From Methanosarcina sp. (lineage in GTDB: Archaea; Halobacteriota; Methanosarcinia; Methanosarcinales; Methanosarcinaceae): 22,043 nucleotides of DNA. The stretch is from the NCBI GenBank assembly GCA_013331265.1, contig DUGS01000003.1:1-22043 (forward strand), in the 5' to 3' direction. Numbering within the stretch: position 1 is the stretch's first letter; every line of letters starts with the position of its first letter. The notes beneath the pieces were generated by a model. That model saw only the letters and a program-made list of their open reading frames with translations. It did no database searches and was not told the DNA's origin. The position numbers and the translations under genes are program-made. This document shows positions 14,831-20,918 of the stretch, piece after piece.

Positions 14831-16018
14831 TCATGTTGTATAGTCAGCATTGATCCTGATATAATCATAAGTCAGGTCGCATCCCCAGGCAGTTGCGGAT
14901 TCTCCTCCCATTGCAAGGTCAACGGTAATGACGATTTCGTCATTTGCCATTATTTTCTTCAGGAGTGCAAGATCAGAAGCCGTGGAGATCTCCCCGGATT
15001 TCACAAGCTCTACCTCTTCTCCTCCTCCCAAGAAAGATAGAGACAGCCGTTCCTGCTCAAGCTCGGCACCTGAATACCCTGCAGCTGCAACAACCCTGCC
15101 CCAGTTAGGGTCTTTCCCGAAAATGGCAGACTTAACCAGAGGAGAGCGGACAATGGCTTTTGCAACAAGCCTGGCATCTTCATATTTTTTTGCGCCTGTA
15201 ACCCTGGCTTCTATAAGTTTGGTAGCCCCTTCCCCATCTTTAGCCATTTTCTTTGCAAGGTCCGTAAAGACGTAAATCAGCGCTTCCTCAAAATCGTCGA
15301 GGGACTCCATACAGGGCTTGATTCCCGACTTGCAGGTGGAAGTAAAAAGTACCATATCATTTGTGCTGGTGTCCCCGTCGACAACGACCATGTTGAAGGT
15401 TTTATTGACAGCCTGCTTTAGAGCAGTTTCCAGGACGTCAGCAGGCACATTTGCATCGGTATATGCAAAGCAGAGCATGGTCCCCATATTCGGTTCGATC
15501 ATACCGGAACCTTTTGCAATTGCTCCTATCCTTACCCCACAGTCAAGTTCTACGGCACATTCTTTCAGGGCTTTATCAGTTGTCATAATAGCCTTTGCAG
15601 CTGCGAGGCTGCATTCCGGAGAACTGCCCAGCCCTTCAAGGACTTCAGGAAGATGTTCCCTTATAAAGGAAACATCGAGCTTTCTGCCAATTACTCCTGT
15701 TGAGGCAACGGCAACAGTATCGGGGTCCAGTTCAAGCTTTTCGGCAACCATCGAAGCCATTTCCATAGCATCCAGAAACCCGTCATCACCCGTAAAAGCA
15801 TTGGCATTTCCGCTGTTTGCAATTATAGCCGACAACCTGTGCTCGGTTTCGATCCGTTCTCTGCTCAGAATAACAGGAGCTGCAACTACCCTGTTCTTTG
15901 TAAAAACGCCTGCTGCGGGCCCTTCCGCATGAATAACAGCTATTCCCATCTTCCCGGGTTTTATCCCGTATGCAGATACGCCCCTTACTGCACAAATTCC
16001 GCCCTCTATTTGCTTCAT
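14831..16018 (-). CDS. argJ: glutamate N-acetyltransferase/ornithine acetyltransferase
   Basis: This 395-residue enzyme of arginine biosynthesis transfers the acetyl group from N-acetylornithine to glutamate, closing the acetyl cycle. Bifunctional members also use acetyl-CoA. The proenzyme is cut autocatalytically before a Thr: the motif GSGMIEPNMGTMLCF places that Thr at residue 180, giving alpha and beta chains. The conserved IIANSGNANAFTG, STGVIG and DGDTSTNDMVLF segments are all present. The ATG at 16018 is backed by a strong AAAGGAGAG ribosome-binding site 17 bases after the CBS gene's stop. It appears to be the last gene of an argC - CBS - argJ unit. Whether it is mono- or bifunctional cannot be told from the sequence. 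Confidence 0.95.
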   Translation of the reverse strand: MKQIEGGICAVRGVSAYGIKPGKMGIAVIHAEGPAAGVFTKNRVVAAPVILSRERIETEHRLSAIIANSGNANAFTGDDGFLDAMEMASMVAEKLELDPDTVAVASTGVIGRKLDVSFIREHLPEVLEGLGSSPECSLAAAKAIMTTDKALKECAVELDCGVRIGAIAKGSGMIEPNMGTMLCFAYTDANVPADVLETALKQAVNKTFNMVVVDGDTSTNDMVLFTSTCKSGIKPCMESLDDFEEALIYVFTDLAKKMAKDGEGATKLIEARVTGAKKYEDARLVAKAIVRSPLVKSAIFGKDPNWGRVVAAAGYSGAELEQERLSLSFLGGGEEVELVKSGEISTASDLALLKKIMANDEIVITVDLAMGGESATAWGCDLTYDYIRINADYTT

Positions 16019-16035
16019 GAAAACTCTCCTTTAAA

Positions 16036-16500
16036 TTAAAGTTTTGCAAGACCTTTTATGATGTCTCCGCGCGTGACAATCCCAACCACATGGTCATTTT
16101 CCATTACCGGAAGCCTGTTGATCCTGCGCCTGACCATAAGTTCGGAGGCTTCTTCGACAGATGCCTCAGAATCAATTGTATGCACATTCTTTGTCATCAT
16201 CTCTTCTACCTTTGTAGAACCAACATCAGAAAGCATCTTTTTTGTTTCTTCCCAGCTAAAGAGTTCCCTTAAAGGCACCTCTATGACTTCAAAAGGGCTG
16301 GGAAGCCAGAGGTCTCCTTTTTCTGGAATCACCAGCAGCTCAAGGAGGTCAGCTTCACTTACTATCCCTACAAGCTGTCCATCGTCAAGGACAGGAGCTC
16401 CGCTGATATTGCTTTCTTTAAGAAGCCTTGCAGCTTCCCGGACTGTGTCGCCAGGCTTGCAGAATACAACATCAGGGTTCATGACATCTTTTACTTTCAT
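16036..16500 (-). CDS. CBS-domain pair protein
   Basis: This 154-residue protein consists almost wholly of two CBS domains (about 1-58 and 94-154), with signatures VKDVMNPDVVFCKPGDTV...GAPVLDDGQLVGIVSEADLLEL and VEEMMTKNVHTIDSEASV...RLPVMENDHVVGIVTRGDII. The pair forms a Bateman module, which in known members binds AMP, ADP, ATP or S-adenosylmethionine. No catalytic or DNA-binding domain is attached. The gene lies between argC (73-82 bases upstream, depending on the argC start) and argJ (17 bases downstream), all on the same strand, so co-transcription is likely. It may act as an energy or nucleotide sensor for neighbouring enzymes; this is inference. Confidence 0.92.
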   Translation of the reverse strand: MKVKDVMNPDVVFCKPGDTVREAARLLKESNISGAPVLDDGQLVGIVSEADLLELLVIPEKGDLWLPSPFEVIEVPLRELFSWEETKKMLSDVGSTKVEEMMTKNVHTIDSEASVEEASELMVRRRINRLPVMENDHVVGIVTRGDIIKGLAKL

Positions 16501-16573
16501 CGGACTACCCCAGGATAAATTCCATTCTTTATTTTAATCCGTCACCAGTTATATGTTCTCGCCTGTCCTGCGT

Positions 16574-17587
16574 TTATGGTGCTGCGGCAGGCAGCCAGAG
16601 CCCTTTGGTCTCAGCCAGCCCGAACATAAGGTTCATATTCTGGATAGCCTGCCCGGATGCGCCTTTGACAAGGTTATCGATTGCTGAGAGTACAACAACC
16701 CTGTTATTTTCTTTATCCACCTCAAAACCGATATCGCAGAAGTTAGAACCCCGGACAGCAGTAAGGGAAGGGACTCCTCCGGGGAACCGGACAAAAGGCT
16801 TATCTCTATAAAATTCTTCATAAATTCCCCGGATATCTTCAGTCGAAAGAGGCTCTTTCGTAAAGAGATGAGCAGTTGTAAATATCCCCCTTATGGACGG
16901 GATTACATGAGGAGTGAAATTAATGTTCCGAAGTTTTGCGTCCAGCCTGGTAAGTTCCTGGACTATCTCAGCCCTGTGTCTGTGGGCTGTAAGCTTATAC
17001 GGAATAATGTTTTCTGCGAGGTTCGGGTAATGAGAATTTTCCGTTGGCGAAATCCCTGCCCCTGAAATTCCTGTTTTTGAGTCAAAGACTGCAATGTCTA
17101 TTAACCCGGCTGCCGCAAGAGGGGCTGCTGCAAGGTTCGCTCCTGTAGGAAAACAGCCCGGGTTTGATACAAACTCTTCATTTGCAGCTTCAGGGTGAAG
17201 TTCTACAAGCCCGTATACTGCATTTCTAGGGTCCCTGTGCTTTATTCCGTAAATTTTTTCAAATACCGGAGTATCAAGTCTGTAGTCTGCACTGAGGTCG
17301 ATTACCTTTGTGTTGCCGTCGAGCAGTTTGGGTACATAGTCCATAGCAGTCCCGTGAGGCACAGCTACAAAAACCACATCACAGCGCTCCCTTATTTCTT
17401 CAAGCCCTGGGTTTTCGTACTTTAAGTCCAGAAAGCTTTCGAGGTGCCTGTGAGTACTTGCTACGGGTTTTCCTGCAAGACTCCGGGAGGTTGCCAGTTC
17501 AAGCCTTACATCGGGGTGGCTTACAAGTAAACGCAGGAGTTCTCCTCCTGTATATCCGGAAGCTCCTATAATTCCTGCCTTGATCAT
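16574..17587 (-). CDS. argC: N-acetyl-gamma-glutamyl-phosphate reductase
   Basis: This NADPH-dependent enzyme reduces N-acetylglutamyl phosphate to the semialdehyde in arginine biosynthesis. The N-terminal Rossmann motif is KAGIIGASGYTGGELLRLL. The catalytic Cys is in SNPGCFPTGANLA (C145 when counted from the ATG at 17587), and KTGISGAGISPTEN and LTAHRHRAEI supply the substrate-binding residues. The length of 337 residues is normal. A GTG at 17596 would extend it by three codons; the ATG is preferred because a GGCAGTGA run then lies at a sensible distance. It is the first gene of the argC - CBS - argJ unit. The argB and argD steps must be encoded elsewhere. Confidence 0.95.
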   Translation of the reverse strand: MIKAGIIGASGYTGGELLRLLVSHPDVRLELATSRSLAGKPVASTHRHLESFLDLKYENPGLEEIRERCDVVFVAVPHGTAMDYVPKLLDGNTKVIDLSADYRLDTPVFEKIYGIKHRDPRNAVYGLVELHPEAANEEFVSNPGCFPTGANLAAAPLAAAGLIDIAVFDSKTGISGAGISPTENSHYPNLAENIIPYKLTAHRHRAEIVQELTRLDAKLRNINFTPHVIPSIRGIFTTAHLFTKEPLSTEDIRGIYEEFYRDKPFVRFPGGVPSLTAVRGSNFCDIGFEVDKENNRVVVLSAIDNLVKGASGQAIQNMNLMFGLAETKGLWLPAAAP

Positions 17588-17636
17588 GGTATTCACTGCC
17601 AGTGTAATGTCAATACAATATAATTAAGCTTGTTAT

Positions 17637-17663
17637 CGAAAAAAACCAGAGATTAGGCTCTAA
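17637..17663 (-). terminator. possible terminator after the pilin-like gene
   Basis: ATTAG (17651-17655) and CTAAT (17659-17663) form a short stem. Read on the minus strand it is followed within six bases by a run of seven T's. It lies about 40 bases beyond the pilin stop and would separate it from argC. The stem is only 5 bp, so confidence is low. Confidence 0.35.
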
Positions 17664-17699
17664 TGGCTGTTGATAGCGAGAAGAATATATCTGGAAATG

Positions 17700-18185
17700 T
17701 CATTTCGGCACTACAACCGTCTGCCTTTTGACTTCAAGCTCACGCTTTGTAATAAGGCTGCCGCTCTCGTAATCAACTACCTTTACAGAAACAAAATCTC
17801 CGGGTTTCAGTTCTATTGGAGACTGTAAACTCTTATTCAATTCGAGGATTTTCTTTTCCCCGGCTTCAAAGGTGCCAAGTGCAGAGTCATTGAGCAGGTA
17901 AGAGGTATTATTAATATCCATTATAACCGATAGCGAAGAACTGTCGAAAAAGAGTGGATCTCCCCCGTCGTGTTCGAATTCAAGAGAACTCCCATCTTCG
18001 GTAAAAAATATCTGGAGTTTCGCTACGGGCGATTTTTTGTGGGAGGAGTCCCCATACTCCTCAAAAACGACTGAAGAAACAAGGAATGTTAGAATGAAAA
18101 CAATGGCAATTGAGATTACCGTCCCAATAACAGGAGCGACCCCTTTTTCTTCTGATAACTCCACTATTGGAAAATTTTTACCCAT
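17700..18185 (-). CDS. archaeal type IV pilin-like protein
   Basis: This 161-residue protein has a class III signal peptide. A short charged leader ends in SEEKG (11-15), followed by VAPVIGTVISIAIVFILTFL, the conserved hydrophobic helix of archaeal type IV pilins (DUF1628-like). Prepilin peptidase would be expected to cut between G15 and V16. The remainder (about 45-161) is a beta-rich, acidic domain typical of exported pilin heads, with sequences such as LEFEHDGGDPLFFDSSSLSV. The ATG at 18185 has a GGGAG ribosome-binding site. It stands alone, 8 kb from the ATPase/F-protein cluster in this window, which is a possible assembly machine. No prepilin peptidase is visible. It may be a minor pilin or another cell-surface subunit. 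Confidence 0.85.
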   Translation of the reverse strand: MGKNFPIVELSEEKGVAPVIGTVISIAIVFILTFLVSSVVFEEYGDSSHKKSPVAKLQIFFTEDGSSLEFEHDGGDPLFFDSSSLSVIMDINNTSYLLNDSALGTFEAGEKKILELNKSLQSPIELKPGDFVSVKVVDYESGSLITKRELEVKRQTVVVPK

Positions 18186-18420
18186 AATTATTTCTCCCTG
18201 AATAATAAGTCATAAGATGAATATTAAGACAGTACAGTTTAAATTTCTAGATATATAAGAGTATTCCAGACGATTATTGGCAGGTTTATATCAGCTTCAA
18301 TCAAGCAAATGACTCTAAGAAAATTGCAACATAAGGTAAACTATTTTACCTTTATCAGCCTTTTTTCCTGCAAGAAAATTCTTATGAGTGCTGACTTCCG
18401 GAGGAACAGGAGGAAAGAAT
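18186..18420. promoter_or_regulatory. divergent promoter region with a leader hairpin
   Basis: This region separates the minus-strand pilin gene from the plus-strand deoxyribosyltransferase-like gene. A TATA-like AGATATATAAG at 18249-18259 reads as box A on either strand. AAGGTAAA (18333-18340) and TTTACCTT (18345-18352) form a perfect 8-bp stem with a CTAT loop, followed by CCTTTTTTCC. It lies in the presumed leader of the plus-strand gene. It could be an operator or an attenuator-type terminator. Confidence 0.45.
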
Positions 18421-18843
18421 TTGAGCAAAAAAAAGATGGTTTACCTTGCAGGCCCCCTCTTCACGCATGCCGAACTCGAATACAACCGGAAATTGAAAAA
18501 TGTGCTGCTCAACAATGGATTTTCCGTTTTTTTGCCCCAGGAAGATGCGGAGGATGCGGCACAGGAGCGCGAAAGACAGAATCAGGAATGCATATTCGTG
18601 AAGTGCGTGGAAGGTGTGGATGCCTCAGACCTTGTTGTTGCAGTCCTTGACGGTGTGGATGTTGATTCCGGGACAGCGTGGGAAGCAGGTTACGCCTATG
18701 CAAAGGGAAAGCCGGTTATAGGGCTAAGGACTGATTTCAGGGAGCTTTCAGACGGCATAGTTAACCTGATGGTGGAGATGGCTATAGCTGCCCTTGCAAG
18801 GGATGAAGAGGAACTACTTAAAATAATTGAAAAATACCAGTGA
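18421..18843 (+). CDS. nucleoside 2-deoxyribosyltransferase family protein
   Basis: This 140-residue enzyme of the N-deoxyribosyltransferase/RCL fold exchanges or hydrolyses the N-glycosidic bond of (deoxy)nucleosides or nucleotides. The N-terminus VYLAGPLFTHAE matches the family's first strand. VVAVLDG contributes the substrate-binding Asp, and DSGTAWEAGYAYAKGKPV carries the catalytic Glu (E88). I start it at the TTG at 18421, because an ideal AGGAGG lies seven bases upstream at 18408-18413. A GTG at 18388 would add 11 residues with no similarity and no ribosome-binding site. The exact substrate is unknown; base salvage is likely. The stop codon is duplicated by a 21-bp tandem repeat. Confidence 0.87.
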   Translation: MSKKKMVYLAGPLFTHAELEYNRKLKNVLLNNGFSVFLPQEDAEDAAQERERQNQECIFVKCVEGVDASDLVVAVLDGVDVDSGTAWEAGYAYAKGKPVIGLRTDFRELSDGIVNLMVEMAIAALARDEEELLKIIEKYQ

Positions 18844-18879
18844 CTTATAACCAGTTCTCAGTGATTTCTAACCAGTTCT
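18838..18879. repeat. 21-bp tandem duplication spanning a stop codon
   Basis: Units at 18838-18858 and 18859-18879 differ at only two positions. Each begins CAGTGA, so the last codon and stop of the preceding gene are duplicated in frame seven codons later. Confidence 0.88.
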
Positions 18880-18902
18880 GGACCTTATTTACCCACATGC
18901 AG

Positions 18903-18940
18903 CTTATTCTTTCCGAATAAGGTTATAATTTTATTTTTAT
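18903..18940 (+). terminator. terminator after the deoxyribosyltransferase-like gene
   Basis: CTTATTC (18903-18909) and GAATAAG (18915-18921) form a perfect 7-bp stem with a 5-base loop, followed by a T-rich tract with runs of T's to 18939. It lies 60 bases past the stop. Confidence 0.6.
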
Positions 18941-19149
18941 GGTATATAGTCTGGATATCAGGTTATAAAAATGACCTTTATATTTATAATGTTTTAGAAC
19001 TCTTTTTTTTAATTGAATGTATAATTATATCTCAATAGAGATAAGTCTGTAAACATATTCACCCACAGGAGCCATAATCTATAACGATTATTAGGTAAAA
19101 AAATATTAATATGGAATGCCAGACATAATAAAGCATGGAGGTTAAATGA
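18941..19149. other. AT-rich leader/promoter region of the small protein gene
   Basis: No gene is seen. A 6-bp hairpin TATCTC-AATA-GAGATA lies at 19028-19043. TATA-like runs around 18976-18988 and 19100-19111 are candidate box A elements. The region ends with a strong GGAGGTT ribosome-binding site at 19137-19143. Confidence 0.35.
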
Positions 19150-19320
19150 ATGACTTTTGCAAAAGGATATACTTTTACAAAAGTAAAAACTTCACATGGG
19201 CCTAACATGTATGTATCCAGGTATGGGAAGCTGGTAAGAATCGTCCCATGCAGTCCACATGTGGAGTTATCTGAAAGCTATGCCAATGCCTTGATCCGCC
19301 AGATCGAAGCCATGGAATAA
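19150..19320 (+). CDS. 56-residue small protein of unknown function
   Basis: An ATG at 19150 lies six bases after a near-consensus GGAGGTT and opens a frame to a TAA at 19318. The predicted protein starts MTFAKGYTFTKVKTSHGPNM, continues with a basic segment containing RYGKLVRIVPCSP, and ends in an acidic amphipathic helix (about 38-56). It has one Cys (residue 34), no signal peptide and no membrane segment. Codon choice looks like that of the neighbouring genes. An ATG four bases upstream in another frame gives only 19 codons and has poor spacing. The gene is flanked by its own leader and terminator, so it is probably monocistronic. I do not recognise the family. Confidence 0.72.
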   Translation: MTFAKGYTFTKVKTSHGPNMYVSRYGKLVRIVPCSPHVELSESYANALIRQIEAME

Positions 19321-19384
19321 AATATAAAAATTTTTTCCGACTTTTACTTTTTAATTCGGACTCATTCTCATGAAAGCCCCTTTT

Positions 19385-19420
19385 CAGACCGAAGCCCATT
19401 CGGCCTGACATTTTTTAGAC
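19385..19420 (+). terminator. terminator after the small protein gene
   Basis: CCGAA (19389-19393) pairs with TTCGG (19399-19403). CAG (19385-19387) and CTG (19405-19407) extend the stem past one mismatch. Two T-runs follow within 30 bases. A weaker TCCGA/TCGGA stem lies at 19336-19360. Confidence 0.55.
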
Positions 19421-19457
19421 TTTTTTCATACTATATATACTTTCCTTTTGTCTTAAG

Positions 19458-19468
19458 TTTTTATATAC
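19458..19468 (+). promoter_or_regulatory. probable TATA box for the acetyltransferase gene
   Basis: The sequence TTTTTATATAC at 19458-19468 matches the archaeal box A pattern. Transcription would start near 19490-19495, leaving a leader of about 120 bases before the TTG at 19615. No second gene fits between. Confidence 0.5.
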
Positions 19469-19614
19469 AGTCCTCATACAGCCTTCATCATCTGGTACTT
19501 TCAGGTTCCACCGGGCAATGAAATTCAATTTATGCGGATATGCTTTTAACTTTAGACCAGTAAAAGATATTTACAGAAACAGAGAGAAATTTCAAAAACA
19601 GGAGCCTGATTATA

Positions 19615-20088
19615 TTGATCAGAACTTATAGGGAAACAGATCTTGAAGAAATGGTAAGGATCTGGTACGATGCCTCAGTCATTGCCCATAACTTTGTGCC
19701 AGCCTCTTTCTGGGCCTCTTATAAGCCTGCAATGAAGGAAGAATACCTGCCCCTTGCCGAAAATTATGTTTTTGAACAGGAAGGCAAGGTCGCAGGCTTT
19801 ATTTCACTTGTCGGAGAGATAGTATGTGCCCTTTTTGTAGCTCCAAAAGCGCAGGGAAAAGGAGCAGGAAAAGCGCTTCTCGAGCACGCGAAAGCCCTGA
19901 AAGGAAGGATCACCCTTAAGGCCTACAGAGATAACAAAAAAGCCATCCTCTTTTATGAAAAGAACGGGCTCAGGGCAGTCGGGGAAGAAGTTGACGAGCA
20001 TACTGGCTGTGTGCATATTATAATGGAATGGGAAAACTTGAATTTAGGGGTTCAGGACTTCGGTGCTGATACAACTTCAAGCCTTTGA
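19615..20088 (+). CDS. GNAT-family N-acetyltransferase
   Basis: This 157-residue acetyl-CoA-dependent acetyltransferase has a complete fold. Motif A, with the pyrophosphate-binding loop, is ALFVAPKAQGKGAGKALLEHAK (Q80-x2-G83-x-G85). Motif B is NKKAILFYEKNGLRAVGEE, typical of small-molecule or peptide N-acetyltransferases. The start is the TTG at 19615, eleven bases after an AGGAG. The fold normally ends near HIIMEWEN (about 141). The last 16 residues look extra and overlap the first bases of the broken gene that follows, so they may be a fusion product of that junction. The substrate is unknown. Confidence 0.9.
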   Translation: MIRTYRETDLEEMVRIWYDASVIAHNFVPASFWASYKPAMKEEYLPLAENYVFEQEGKVAGFISLVGEIVCALFVAPKAQGKGAGKALLEHAKALKGRITLKAYRDNKKAILFYEKNGLRAVGEEVDEHTGCVHIIMEWENLNLGVQDFGADTTSSL

Positions 20089-20329
20089 CGCATATCCTAT
20101 TTTAAGTGCGCTTACTGAAAACAGTGGGATATTACGAAAGGAAAAAGACTACAACAAAAGTACTTCTTTATTTAGTTGGGGTCTCGAAAAAGAGATTATC
20201 GGGAGCCTGATAGAAGTCCTTGAAGAAAAACCGGTAACCAGCCATGAATTAAAGCTGGTAATAGACTACGTTCAGACCTGATGCTCATGAAAAGGGAAGA
20301 GGAAGATTATTTGGAGTTTATAGAAAAAT
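20063..20329 (+). pseudogene. N-terminal fragment of a decayed copy of the 20919 gene
   Basis: The frame from about 20063 encodes LSALTENSGIL...LEKEIIGSLIEVLEEKPVTSHELKLVIDYV, which aligns with IRALKNIKEN...LEKEIVKSLIEPLEYNLLTDHEFALVLDYV in the intact gene. At 20272/20273 the copy jumps directly to the equivalent of 21465. It has lost exactly 153 bases (51 codons) that the intact gene holds at 21312-21464. A further loss of four bases creates a TGA at 20279-20281. The shifted frame then reads LMKREEEDYLEFIEKYG, matching LLMKRSAEDFFDDE, before another stop. The N-terminal 70 or so codons are also missing. This is a broken tandem paralogue. Confidence 0.7.
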
Positions 20330-20830
20330 ATGGAGAGGAGTATGGAAAATATAGAGGGGTGCCGGGAAGATAATGAGGGGACGGAAGGAGAGCAGAAGAG
20401 AGAACGAGGAAAGTTAATTGAAGAAGGGTCGGCCGAAGAAGGGTTGGCCGAAGGAGAGCTAACCGAAGAAGAGCTGATGGCAGAAATTGAAAGCAAATTC
20501 CTTTTAATGGAAGACGAAGAAAAATTTGATTTCCTGCTGGAAAGAGGCCCGGAATTTTACGAACTTACAGGGCTTTACATATCCGAACTGGCAGAAAAAA
20601 GGGAATTTAACAGGATTCAGGAACTTTACAGCAAACTCACCGAGAAATACGATAACTTCCTCTACCTGTATGTTATCATGGGAGCAACCTATCTTGAGAT
20701 AGACCCTTCCCTTTCAAAATACTATTTTGAACAGGCACTGAAAACCCTCGATAAGCTCGATGGCTTTTCGGACTCCACAAGAAAAAAATTAAGGGCCAGC
20801 TTCCTTTCATTTATAGGGAAAATAAGTTGA
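20330..20830 (+). CDS. C-terminal fragment of the decayed paralogue, still open (166 codons)
   Basis: The frame from the ATG at 20330 is open to a TGA at 20828. It begins with an acidic, low-complexity stretch (about residues 10-55) containing a 15-bp tandem duplication. From LMEDEEKFDFLLERGPEFYEL onward it matches the intact gene's LMNDDEKFDFLLDKGPDYVEL to the TPR-like YVIMGATYLEIDPSLSKYYFEQAL. A GGAGAGGAG sits just before a second ATG at 20342, so a truncated protein could be made. It is best read as the 3' part of a pseudogene, but the preserved frame of its conserved portion leaves open that it functions on its own. The family is unknown. Confidence 0.5.
   Translation: MERSMENIEGCREDNEGTEGEQKRERGKLIEEGSAEEGLAEGELTEEELMAEIESKFLLMEDEEKFDFLLERGPEFYELTGLYISELAEKREFNRIQELYSKLTEKYDNFLYLYVIMGATYLEIDPSLSKYYFEQALKTLDKLDGFSDSTRKKLRASFLSFIGKIS
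20420..20449. repeat. 15-bp tandem duplication in the acidic linker
   Basis: GAAGAAGGGTCGGCC (20420-20434) is followed by GAAGAAGGGTTGGCC (20435-20449), one mismatch, in frame. A looser third unit follows. It adds Glu/Gly/Ala residues to the linker. Confidence 0.8.
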
Positions 20831-20918
20831 ATGCACGCCAGATAAATTATTTATTTTCGAGAATTTTTTCACTGCCTGAGGATGAGTCTCTTTCATCGAT
20901 ATTTTCCATTTTCCTTTT

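Noticed and set aside
15318..15932. 204-codon plus-strand open frame inside argJ
   Set aside because: It is a mirror of the argJ codon pattern on the opposite strand; argJ is clearly the real gene.
16058..16537. 159-codon plus-strand open frame over the CBS gene
   Set aside because: It is an antisense shadow, Ser/Thr-rich, with no start signal.
19146..19205. 19-codon frame from the ATG at 19146
   Set aside because: It lies only two bases from the ribosome-binding site, and the overlapping 56-codon frame has better spacing and length.
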